NCBI GenBank assembly: GCA_013396915.1
Contig: VWZL01000908.1
Coordinates: forward strand, 9,944-73,943
Reading direction: 5' to 3'
From: Stercorarius parasiticus
Taxonomy: Eukaryota; Chordata; Aves; Charadriiformes; Stercorariidae
Length of the DNA stretch: 64,000 bases
The notes below the pieces were generated by a model. That model was given only the letters and a program-made list of their open reading frames with translations. It was not told the origin of the DNA and did no database searches. A program made the position numbers and the translations under genes. Positions within the stretch are counted from its first letter, which is position 1. Each line of letters starts with the position of its first letter. Of the stretch, positions 26,986 through 37,564 are shown piece after piece.

Positions 26986-29900
26986 TGGCAACCTCTGGTG
27001 CTGGGATGCCTAAGCTGCTGATTACAAGTAGCTTAGAATATAAGCTTGGGGGAAGCACTTTTCTATGCTATCATTATTTTTCTGTTTTCCAAGTATATTT
27101 TCCTCCTGGGCATCTACTATTAACTCTGCCAAGAGAGGCTACTAGGTTAAATGGTATGGTCATTTCCACAACAGTCTAAAAAGTCCTACTTGCCTATTGT
27201 TTTTCTGAATACATTCAAAGCAAACAACCAATTGCTTATTGTGGCAAATGTATTTAAAAGGTATCCAGCATCTGACTATAATAAGCACAGGAAGCAAATT
27301 ATTCTCCAAGGGCAAATACCTCTTAGAAGGGCTTTTTGTTGGTTGGGAGGTGGGCGCTAAACACAGCTACTTTTTATCATTAATTCAAAAGTGCCATGAT
27401 AATTCCATCTCTGAATATGCACACTGAGAAATATTTGGTTAATTTATTAGAGCAATAACATCAAATTCAGGGGAAAAATCTGTTTAATACTTCAGAAAAA
27501 AACAGAAAACAACGTTCAGCATCTTTGTAATTTTTAACAAAATGTTTTGCTTCAAATTTAACTTTCTGAATGCTGGTATTTTTTAGAATCCTAAAGAATG
27601 TAAGGGCTTATTTCAAATTATCTCCTGTAGCATCCAGTATACAGTAATTTAGAGATGCATATGAAGTTCTTTCCACACTGAGATTGTCCTGTTCTTGGTA
27701 TAAATTGGAATTCTGTATTATAACTTTTTTTCTTATGCTGCATTTTCAAAATAAGAGTTGTTTCCCATATTTGTTGCAGAGGAAGTTGTCATTTTCTGAC
27801 TCTGTGTAGCCAGCTATGTACATACACATGATATATTCCTTCCTTACTTTCCCTGGACTTTTTAGTTTCTCAGTATAAAAAACCCCAAACAATAGTTAAT
27901 TTTATTTCTTTGTGCACTCTTGCATTTAAGTGTCATATATATGCATGTAGCTTTTTCTTCTTTCAAATCAATAGGCTGTGTTTTCAAATAGTTCACAAGC
28001 ATCTAACATAAGTGTCTGCATTTTGCTTGGAAGCAAGCAAATAGTCCACGAAAAGGACATTGTAATAGGAGTTGTATATGTGTCAAGGCAATGGCTGAAA
28101 GAGCAAACAGGACCAGTTTTGTAATTCAGTCGTTTCTCCAGCACCCATCTGCATGAAAGCCATAGACATTCATATATTCACCAGTATTTTTGCTCAAAAT
28201 CTTAACCAATATAAAATACCAGCTCACATTGAACTGGCATATCCAGATGAATATTTAACTTTCTATACCCAGAATTTTCAAAGGAAAAGAAGAAAAAAAT
28301 ACAGCAGTTTTACATGAAGACAATAGTAAAAGCAATAGAACTTTCCATTAATGTAGTAATCAAATTTGTATGTCTGGAACATTATCACACATAATGGATG
28401 GAAGATTTTTTTAACTGTTATTTCTGTCTATTTAATTTGAAGTACTGTTATACATCATGAGAAATTATTTTTGGACCTTATCTCTGAAATCATCAGATAC
28501 TGAGAACTGTTCATCAAGGCTACTGAAATAATTTAAAAAAAACATTCTCGGTTAAATTCTTAGCTAAGCTTTTAACTCTCCTACCTGTCAAGAAACAAGG
28601 GACGTATTTATTTATGAAAGCCCAGAAAAAGTAGAGGATCAGTACCAAACTGAAGGCTCTTCCCATAACAATGGGAAACCACTGACAACTGACAAAAACC
28701 AGTTTGAGGCTGTTCCCAAAGATCTCTTTCACACAGGGTACTGCAGTCCTAGCTCAAGGGAAGGAGGTAAAAACCTCATACTGACCCCAAATAGCTTAAT
28801 GAACAAATACCAACACATTAGAGAATAGTTAAACAGTATTATTCCTTCTAAATCATGCACACGGCTTCAAATAGCTTCCCAAAAAGCTACTGAGATTAAA
28901 TTGTTTTAGAGAATGATAAACTCTACTTGGAAATTCGGTGCAATCATCAAAGGAAAAGGTCCAGTCATCTTGACTACAGTGTGAAACTTAACTTCTACAG
29001 AAATGCTCTTTTAATTCCAGTCACCAGACCTGCAGATCTTAGAAAAGAGAATGCAGATATTAATGATGTGAAGATGACAGATAATCCAAACCAACAGATA
29101 GTGAGCACTGAGACTATGAAGACTGGACATGAAAAGGCCCAAAAAAAGGCACAAGCCTGTGTGGAAAGTTTTTTGACTAGGGAATACTCTACAATCACTA
29201 CTTCCCCCTTTGTGGACATGCTATGTATCTCCAGCATATATAGCTATATTTGGCAATAAATACCATTCTGTAATTACTTGCATTCAATAATAGCATATTT
29301 TCACTTTTGATAGGATAAACATTTCTGGGCCTTCTATTATATTTATCTAGCAGATTAGCTGAATAATTCACATAAATAATGCACCTTCTTTTCTCTCTTT
29401 TATCTTCCTTCATCTTTTGTGATTCAAGAACCTCACCTCGTAGATTTTAAGGAAGTATGAAGATAGCAAAATAAAATAAATTAAAACGTCAGAGTTCCCC
29501 CAACATATCCCTCCTTGCTGGGGTGCAGGGACAGTGGAGCTCTGGTTCTGGGACCCGCTTCTGAAAATGAACAAACCAGCCCAACATCTGCACATGTGAC
29601 TATGGAGCAGGAAAACAGGTTGCATCAGTATGCAAGTCTTTCTATATTTCCATATTTTTTGGCATTTGATTAATTAAGTTCTCCCTGGAATGTCTGACTA
29701 AAGCAAGATAATCTCTACTTTGCAAAGATTAACCCCATTAAAACCAATTAACACATAACAAAGAAGGCTTTTAATGTTTTACAGCTGAAGGCTAAGGAGG
29801 ACCCTACTGAGGGGGATTAGAGGGGATCACCTGTATCTTTAGTTTATGACATCTTATTAAATAATTTATAATAACCGTCAAACATTTTAGATTTAAGAAG

Positions 29901-31462
29901 TTGTAAATGTTTAAGCAGTAGGATCCATTAATTGCAGTGGAGAAGTTTCTCTTATACTATATAATGCATGGGAAAAGAGGAAAAAGACAGGTAGGGCTGA
30001 GGTTATAAGAAAAGCAAAGACTCAAAGATAGTACCTCCAGCATGTGGAGATGCTGGTCACTCTCCCACTACTATGAAAGACAGTAATAACAAGTTATATT
30101 TTGTGTTTATCGTAAAGGAAAGCAAGTCAGGCAGCAGCTATATCACCTGGGACAGGCACTGCTCTCAGCCATTGTTTCAAGAGTTTTGCATGCCCTCATC
30201 TTCCATTGATAACACTGTCACACTAGTGCCATACCAGCTCCCTGTTGGGTCAAACTGTTCTAAGATAAAGATGCTTAAAATACAGCTACTCTTATGAGAA
30301 GGAGGACAAGTCATCCTGATACAACTTTGTAAACATCAGACTAGAGAATTTCCTTAGAAAGCCACACTTGTAATCAAAGGAGTTCATACTGAAATCTACC
30401 TTTGTTTCCTCGATTATAGGAAAAAAACTCAAAACCCTACAAACAAAAAACCACCCCACCTGCCCCTTTAAAGCATTTAATGCAGAGGTTATATTTTTTC
30501 TGACTATGGATAATGACTATATTCGCTCAGTTTCTTCTTTGCATTTAATCCTAATTCTCCTGAAGCAAATCTCTGACAAATGTCCATGAATTAATAAATT
30601 TTCCAGAATTAGAACTTCAAGTATGTTATATTTTTCATTTAAACTAACAAGTGAATATTTTAAAATAAAATTAGGATTTTATTTTCAAATTAAAATAATT
30701 GCATTCTTCGTAGCACTCAAATAGATTCTTTCAGACTCTTACTTATCTGAGAACAGGGTCCTCCTGAGCTAGGGATCTCTACAACAATAATAAGGAAGAA
30801 CCCCTGTCCTGAGGCCTTCACAAGGGACATCAGAAAAGCAGATGTAAAAAAACCAAACATTATTATCCTACATTTACAGAATGAATCTATGAACAGGAAA
30901 AATTAATGTAATTTTTGTTTTGTTATTTTTTTCTCCAAACAGTGAGATAACTGTTTCCATATCCCCTTTCTAATAGGTATGCTCAAACACTCATAGGAAA
31001 ATAATTTTATTGGACATATTAACATCAGACTTTATTTTAGAAGCAATGACTGAATTACTAGTTTAGGGGTTTTTTTCCCTTTCAGACACAGAAGTCAGAA
31101 ATGCTTGAATAGATGACTGCATACTAAAGTCCTTGGGACATATATTTAATATTTCTAGTGCAAACAAACTGTAAAAGCGATTTACTTCCTCTGTACAAGA
31201 CACTACCTTTAAAAGGCATGAACAAAATTTATACTTGCATATATGATAAGAGCCAATTAATCTCCAGGCAAATGCTCTATTCTGTTCTTCTGTTTTGCCA
31301 CCCTCCCCTTCTGCTGGTACTTCATTCTTCTTCTAAAGATCTGAGAATATACTGGGCATAGAAGCTGCCACTCTGGGGAGTTCATGTAAGGAGATGCTAG
31401 TGTCAGACCATAAAACACCCACAGTTATTGCATTTCAGTAACTATATTCATTTTACAGAGCT
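26986..31462. other. Intergenic AT-rich DNA, no gene recognised
   Basis: No supported gene. A stretch at about 29,640-29,900 is rich in TTAATTAA-type homeodomain cores and might be a conserved noncoding element, but this cannot be tested from one sequence. Confidence 0.7.
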
Positions 31463-31600
31463 ACCTATATAAATACAGCGACCTATATAAAGTCTGCTTT
31501 GCTGAACTGACGCTGCTGCTGCCACGTATTGACTCAGAGCTCTCCTCTCCCCCATATCCTTCCTGCTCGTTGCTAGGCAACCAGAAGGATTTTGTAAGCC
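31463..31600 (+). promoter_or_regulatory. Promoter-like motif cluster (two TATA boxes, AP-1 site, RFX X-box)
   Basis: ACCTATATAAA occurs at 31,463-31,473 and again at 31,481-31,491. A perfect AP-1 site TGACTCA is at 31,530-31,536. A palindromic RFX X-box GTTGCTAGGCAAC is at 31,569-31,581. A donor-like TTTGTAAGC is at about 31,591-31,599. The intervening 100 nt is more GC-rich than its surroundings. No coding ORF follows. It could be a lncRNA promoter or an enhancer; motif presence alone is not proof. Confidence 0.4.
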
Positions 31601-32585
31601 AGACTAAAACTGGCTTTTGGGTTTGGGCATGAACTTCTGTAATTTGTTAACTGCCAAATACAGAAATCAAAATTCATTAGCTGATGGTAAAATTACATCT
31701 CAAGGGGTGTGTGTATGTGTGTATATGTGCGTATGCATTGCTGTCCATGGAAGAGTCTTTTTGTCAGAACGGAGCCATGGTGCCTTTTCTGTATATTCCA
31801 CAGGGATATCAAATGTAGCTGTCTGCTAAAAAATTATATTATCTCCTGTCTGAACATTATGTACCTTCTCAGAATTTCAAGAGGCCATTATCAACAATGT
31901 GCTATTCGATAGCTGATATGTCAAACGTGCTTTAAAACTTTAGATGTAGGAACAGAACACAGATAAACAAATACGTTTGTGTATGTATGTTCATCATACT
32001 TCATTTAAGCATACCTCAAAGTCTTGCGAAAATACAGAAATAATGCATGTGTATTTAATTTGTCACTTCTAGAAGGATTCAGAAGCACCTTTGAGAAAAG
32101 AAAAAGAGAAAATATGTACATGTGTTTAAGGACATCTACCTCCCACAACAATTTTGGTCACAGCATATTTTTTGCCTTCATGATACAGCCACAGAGAGTT
32201 ATAATGGCAATGTCAGAGTTTATTAATCTCTCTACCACCCTTTCTATACTTATAGAAAAAAGATATTTTACACCAATTCAATTACTCATTTGGACAAGAT
32301 ATACATGCTTGTGTTAATCATCGTCTCCTTCCTTTCCACAGAAATACTCTCTTCTAAACCAATTTCTGACTTTCCTGCTACAGTACTTGCCATTGAACTT
32401 TCTAATTCACAGCATTTGAGAGCTTGGAGACCCTTGTCTCTGTCCAAGTCTTCCATGCTCTATTTGAGGCATTTCTTAAAGAGATACATTTCCCAAAAGA
32501 CTTACAGCCCAAGGTTACCTCCTTGCTCTCTCCCAGAGAAACATAGCAAATCATATGATAGTGCAATTTAGACAGCTGCCTGCAA
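31601..32585. other. Spacer between promoter-like cluster and CR1 copy
   Basis: It contains the TG microsatellite at 31,706. ORFs at 32,024 and 32,290 show no domain or conserved composition. Nothing else is recognised. Confidence 0.68.
31706..31735. repeat. TG-rich microsatellite
   Basis: Interrupted TG repeat (GTGTGTATGTGTGTATATGT). It explains the Cys/Val-rich short ORFs here, which are not genes. Confidence 0.85.
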
Positions 32586-33476
32586 ATCCCTCAAGGATCA
32601 GTACTGGGACTGGTCTTCTTTAACATCTTCATCAGCGACAGGGACAGTGGCATAGAGTGCACCCTCAGCAGGTTTGCCAATGACACCAAGCTGTGTGGGG
32701 CGGCTGACACGCTGGAGGGAAGGGATGCCATCCAGAGGGACCTTGACAGGCTGGAGAGTTGGGCCCATGCCAACCTCATGAAGTTCAACAAGACCAAGTG
32801 CAAGGTCCTCCATCTGGGTCAGGGCAATCCCAAGCACCAATATAGGCTGGGCAGGGACTGGCTTGAGAGCAGCCCTGAAGAAAAGGACTTGGGGGTGCTG
32901 GTGGATGAGAGGCTCAACAGGAGCTGTCAGAGCACACTAGCAGCCCAGAAAGCCAATCGTATCCTGGGCTGCATCAGGAGAAGCGTGGCCAGCAGGTTGA
33001 GGGAGGTGATTCTCCCCCTCTACTCCACTCTCTTGAGACCCCACCTGGAGTACTGCATCCAATTCTGGAGCTCCTACTACAAGAAAGATATGGACGTGCT
33101 GGAACGTGTCCAGAGAAGGGCCACGAGGATGATCAGAGGGCTGGAGCACCTCTCCTATGAGGACACACTGAGAGAGTTGGGGTTGTTCACGCTGGAGAAA
33201 AGAAGGCTCCGAGGAGACCTTATAGTGGCCTACCAGTATCTTAAGGGGGCCTACAAGAAAGCTGGGGAGGGACTTTTTAGGATGTCGGGTAATGGTAGGA
33301 CTAGAGGGAATGGACTAAAACTAGAGATGGGACGATTCAGACTGGACGTTAGGAAGAAGTTCTTCACCATGGGGGTGGTGAGACACTGGAACAGGTTGCC
33401 CAGAGAGGTGGTGGAAGCCCCATCCCTGGAAGGTTTTAAGGCCAGGCTGTATTGGGCTCTGAGCAACCCGATCTAG
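32586..33476 (+). pseudogene. CR1 reverse-transcriptase fragment, 296 open codons, catalytic FADD changed to FAND
   Basis: The frame is open from the truncation point to the natural ORF2 stop. It covers the palm motif PQGSVLG, the catalytic box, then [60 protein letters not shown] and the terminal ALSNPI. The catalytic box reads FANDTKL (codons 32,673-32,693), where CR1 and related non-LTR polymerases have FADD. The first of the paired metal-binding aspartates is therefore Asn (a GAT to AAT change). The fingers and the endonuclease domain are missing. The fragment cannot polymerise, so I treat it as a pseudogene rather than a host gene. Confidence 0.9.
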
Positions 33477-33572
33477 TGGGAGGTGTCCCTGCCCATGGCA
33501 GGGGGGTTGGAACTAGATGATCTTTAATGTCCCTTCCAACCCTAACAATTCTATGATTCTATGATTCTATGA
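32586..33572 (+). mobile_element. CR1 LINE copy, longest in the window, second 3'-end type
   Basis: Roughly 1 kb of CR1 3' region in plus orientation: reverse-transcriptase coding sequence, a TAG stop at 33,474-33,476, a short 3'UTR with the block CCTGCCCATGGCAGG, then three ATTCTATG units at 33,548-33,572. 5' truncation is at about 32,586, just upstream of the PQGSVLG motif. Frame and tail are well preserved, so this is the youngest-looking CR1 here. It lies antisense to LRRC4C. Confidence 0.96.
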
Positions 33573-33717
33573 ATTTCTAAGTGTGCTAATGTGACATTGT
33601 TCACTTAGTCACCTGGCTTTCATTACATCCCATCACTTCGCTACTAAATCATCACGTCTCTTTATAAGAAATTCCCTTTGACTCCATTACACTTTTTTCT
33701 CTGCTCATTAAGAAGAC

Positions 33718-34038
33718 CAGCAGTGACAGAATTCTTGCAATCCACAAATCTGGACTCAACTTGTGGCTGTCATGGCTTGGGACGGATTGGACAATGATGA
33801 GATGACAGATGCTCTCCACCTCTCAGTCTGAGGAGAGGAGGGAGAGAGATAAAGAGATTTATGAGTTTAGAAGGAACTAAATTACTTTAATGAAATATTA
33901 ATAATAAAGTAAAAAGAAAATAATGAAATAGGTATAATATATACAAAATCGTATCAGGCTCCCAGGATGACAATCATGTCACTGTCAAATCAGCAGTGAC
34001 AGAATTCTTCCAATCCACAAACCTGGACTCAACACGTG
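33718..34038. repeat. LTR-like block bounded by a 48-bp direct repeat
   Basis: The 48-nt segment at 33,718-33,765 (CAGCAGTGACAGAATTCTTG...) recurs at 33,991-34,038 with 4 differences. Between the copies are TGTCATGGCTTGGGACGG, a purine-rich stretch, and an AT-rich tract with AATAATAAAGTAAAAAG. The TGTCATGG opening and overall composition recall avian endogenous-retrovirus LTR pieces, but no coding domain, primer-binding site or paired LTR is seen. The family assignment is a guess; the direct repeat itself is certain. Confidence 0.6.
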
Positions 34039-34145
34039 ACACAATCAAGAACCAGGCAAAAAGAAGAATACGATGCTCCTCCTGAGTCCTCTATATTGTT
34101 TGTACCATGCAAATACTAATGATGCCAAACAATATGTAAGTGCTA

Positions 34146-34218
34146 AGTAAGGATTACAGTAAGGATTACTTGTTTGCCTCCTAGCTGTTGAAGATACTAC
34201 AGCTGTTGAAGCAGCTAC
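34146..34218. repeat. Two adjacent short tandem duplications (12 bp and 18 bp)
   Basis: AGTAAGGATTAC occurs twice in perfect tandem (34,146-34,157 and 34,158-34,169). AGCTGTTGAAGATACTAC (34,183-34,200) is followed at once by AGCTGTTGAAGCAGCTAC (34,201-34,218). Confidence 0.9.
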
Positions 34219-35502
34219 AATAACATTCCTGCACAACTGACAACAGCAAACATTTTCAAATCACAGAAATCTGATCACACATGATTTAGCAGAAGAACCT
34301 AATATTAAACGTATTGTGTTTTTAAAATGGTATGGCATGTATGATTTTATTGACCCTACCATCTTGCAGTCTTCAATGTCTTTAAATTAAAATCAGGAAT
34401 AGAATTTTCCATTTACCTAAGAAAGCAAACAAACTAACCAAGCAACAAAAAAAGTGCTCTGTATTTCCTGGTATCTCCCATCCCTGACTGTCATTTGTAT
34501 TGTTTCTCTGTGCTTCAGATATGACCCTGAGTAGCAAAATCTGGTCCGGGAATGATGTAAGCTATGCACTGTCTTGATGATTGCAGTTGCCAAGGGGACC
34601 ATTCTCATACCCTGGAGGTGTATAATTGCGGGTACTCAGAATAGACATGAATGCCTATCCAGAATTTGATGATGCTCCATGATCTGCTTTATTATTTCAT
34701 AGAAAAGGAGGAAGAGAGAAAAATTTAAAATGAAAATGTACAATGGAGAAAGAGTGGATGGTAATTTATCACATATGAGATATTTGGATAAGATCCTTAG
34801 GTAGTGTAGCTCCTGTGAGGTCAGTAGACATACTCAACTGAGACATTCTGCACACAGAAATCTGCATCACCATCAAAATATCAAATAAAGAGCAACAGCA
34901 TAATATTTCTTGTTCCAGAAAATCTGTGAAGTAATATGAATGAAGGTGACCCCCAGTCCAGGTTCTTCCAAAACATATGATGACAAAGACACCAAATATT
35001 AGAGTTTCTCATTTGGATCATCTGAAAAAACGCCTGCATCTCTTTGAGCACAATCCCTATGTTATTCCCCTTAAAAGATTTCTGGAGTAAAATTACGAAT
35101 CACTATATTTAAACCATACATCGTGTGTGATGCATGAACAGTGCTATGTCCATGTACTTAGATGGATATATCCTGGAACTGAAATTTGGTGTTCTATACT
35201 GTATGATAGCTAAGGGGTAAATTTCACATAAAATACTGACGAAAGTCACTGCTCTTAAATGATAACATAATTCTTAGACAACAGAAATTGCCTCCAAGAG
35301 TAAGTTTACTAAATCAAAAGACAGCAGCATTTTATTTGCATGGTAAAAAATTGTAAAACCTAAAAAATGGTCAAACCCTACTGTAGTCAACAAAAAATTT
35401 CCATCAAGTTCCAGTAAACCACCCACAGTACCTGCCATAGCTAGGAGTCAGGATTGAAAAATACTCCATACTCAATTACATTTCTGAAAATGGATTTGAG
35501 TG
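34219..35502. other. Intergenic DNA, nothing recognised
   Basis: AT-rich DNA between the LTR-like block and the short reversed CR1 fragment. No supported gene, RNA or repeat. Confidence 0.7.
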
Positions 35503-35669
35503 AATCATAGAATCATAGAATTGTTAGGGTTGGAAGGGACCTTAAAGATCATCTAGTTCCAACCCCTCTGCCATGGGCAGGGACATGGCCCACTAGATCC
35601 GGTCGCTCAGAGCCCCGTCCAGCCTGGCCTTAAAAACTTCCAGGGATGAGGCTTCCACCACCTCTCTGG
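35503..35669 (-). mobile_element. Short CR1 3'-end fragment, second 3'-end type
   Basis: Reversed tail AATCATAGAATCATAGAATT, then TTAGGGTTGGAAGGGACCTT and TCTGCCATGGGCAGGGACAT. This matches the tail block of the 32.6-kb copy. Only about 165 nt remain, ending near CACCTCTCTGGATC. It is a severely 5'-truncated insertion. Confidence 0.93.
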
Positions 35670-37074
35670 ATCCCGCTACCTCTCTCAGTGTAGTGAGAGA
35701 AAATATTTTGCATTTCACATTAAGGGTTAAGTCTGAATAATATGTTCCTTTAATTTGAAACGATTTACCAGTATAATTGTGCAGAAGAAAATAATAGGAT
35801 TTGATTTAATGACTACTAATAGAAAAACAGTTCAGCTGTTCAGTGGATTGTTCAAAGTTGGATACTTATTTGGAGCTCAGTGGAAGTGACTTCAAATAGT
35901 AGCAGAATTTGCCATGAAAAGTAAATACCCTGGGAAGACAATTTCATATGCCTTTTTTCACTCTTTTCTGGTGTTGACTCCACTGAAAAACTGTAAGAAA
36001 AATTAAATTCCACTGAAAACAAAGAAATTAAACCAAAACAAATAAAAAATAAGTAAAACAAGCATAATACTACAAATTCCTGATAAGCTTTAAAAGAGTC
36101 AACATGGGGTGAATTTTGCATGGGGTTTAATGTTTTCCTTTATCATATATGAAAATGTTACCACATCCCTCAACACGATCCAGTTCTCTCAGCAAGGCAT
36201 TAAGATACATAAATATTATATCTATTTCCTTGCTTCTATAATGATATTAGAAGGTACTTGCTATCTCCCAAGAGTATGCTTTTAAAAACAACAAATAAAT
36301 AAATAAGCCCACATTGGTTTTTTTCATTTACAGTTAAAAGTTTGAGCTCAATAGTGATAAAGGCCTACAGATTTGCCCCAAGAGCTTGAGAAGCTTATTA
36401 AATGGAAACTGTTCTCCAGTGCACATGCTGTGTGTGAGAGACAGATGTTGATAAGACTGTATTCAATTTGATTGAAGACATTTATGAATGCAATTTCTCA
36501 CATGTATCTACATACTCACACTCAACCGTCCTCCCAAAGAGGCTCAGTCATCAACCTCAAATCAAATATGACAATAAACTTAATCTGTGTGAGTGCTCTT
36601 CATGGTAGTGCTCTTCGTTAAAAGCCTCTAATATTAATAATTCTACTCAAAACTGACAACTGAGCACAAACATCGTGTATTTTGAGAAAAGTTTGTAAAG
36701 TCCAGTATTCTGAGAGGCAAATTTACATTGGCAATGAAAATTACCCCATAATTTATCTTCTTTATGAAGCTAAACTTCCTAATAAGTTATCTAATACATT
36801 GTTTTGAAGCAAAAAGTAATATTTTTAGATCTGTTTTTCTAGTTTTAAAGAGCTATATACAAGGTACCTCTCTCTTCTGGAGATCTTTGATTTTTGTGTG
36901 CCTTTTACGCCGCTCCATGTTTCAATTGCTTTCTTCTTGGAAGTGGGACCACTGGCATGATTTCATGCTGTCGAATCTCATCACCTTCTCTATGACTCTG
37001 CCCATTCTCTCCCATATCCTAACTTCATACTTCAGAATATGGAGTTAGCAAATTTGAGGCTTTGAAAAACCATG
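35670..37074. other. Intergenic DNA, nothing recognised
   Basis: It contains a short AAAT run near 36,290-36,306 and a duplicated AGTGCTCTTC around 36,600-36,616. No supported gene. Confidence 0.7.
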
Positions 37075-37172
37075 TCTAGTGGGAGGTGTCCCTGCCCATG
37101 GCAGGAGGTTGGAACTAGATGATCTTTAAGGTCCCTTCCAACCTAAACCATTCTATGATCCTACGATTCTAT
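37075..37172 (+). mobile_element. Very short CR1 3'-end fragment, second 3'-end type
   Basis: Begins TCTAGTGGGAGGTGTCCCTG, the same stretch that spans the ORF2 stop codon in the 32.6-kb copy. It continues through the tail block to decayed ATTCTATG repeats. About 98 nt are retained, with several substitutions, making it older than the 32.6-kb copy. Confidence 0.92.
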
Positions 37173-37512
37173 AATTGCATACCATTTAGGAATTCATTTT
37201 TTGCGTAAGTACTTTTTCACTCTACCTCCTTTTCAAAGCTAGGTTAACATTCTGCCATCCGAATGCAGCAGTCCTAGCAGGGCTTTGTTGCATATGGTTG
37301 TTGTTTCCTGTTCCATTTGGTTGTTACTTCCCAATGTTACGTTGTTTTCCTATTTAATATATCATATTCTTATTTGTTCTCATGTACATGTCAGGAACTG
37401 TGCTCTGCAGTGAACTTTCTAATTTTCAAAACTCTGATCATAAAGACTTCAAGCTATATTAGTTTCAGGAAACTAAAGATGCACAGGGACAAAAATGATT
37501 ATGTAAGAAAAA

Positions 37513-37564
37513 GATACATATGTATACATATGAATGTATATGTATATGCATGTATGTATATATA
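37513..37564. repeat. AT/GTAT microsatellite with a 16-bp perfect palindrome
   Basis: An alternating ATGTATAC-type tract. CATATGTATACATATG at 37,517-37,532 is a perfect inverted repeat. The tract generates spurious Tyr/Met-rich ORFs on both strands. Confidence 0.85.

Noticed and set aside
32591..33466. Minus-strand ORFs over the plus-strand CR1
   Set aside because: Antisense shadows of the CR1 reverse-transcriptase frame.
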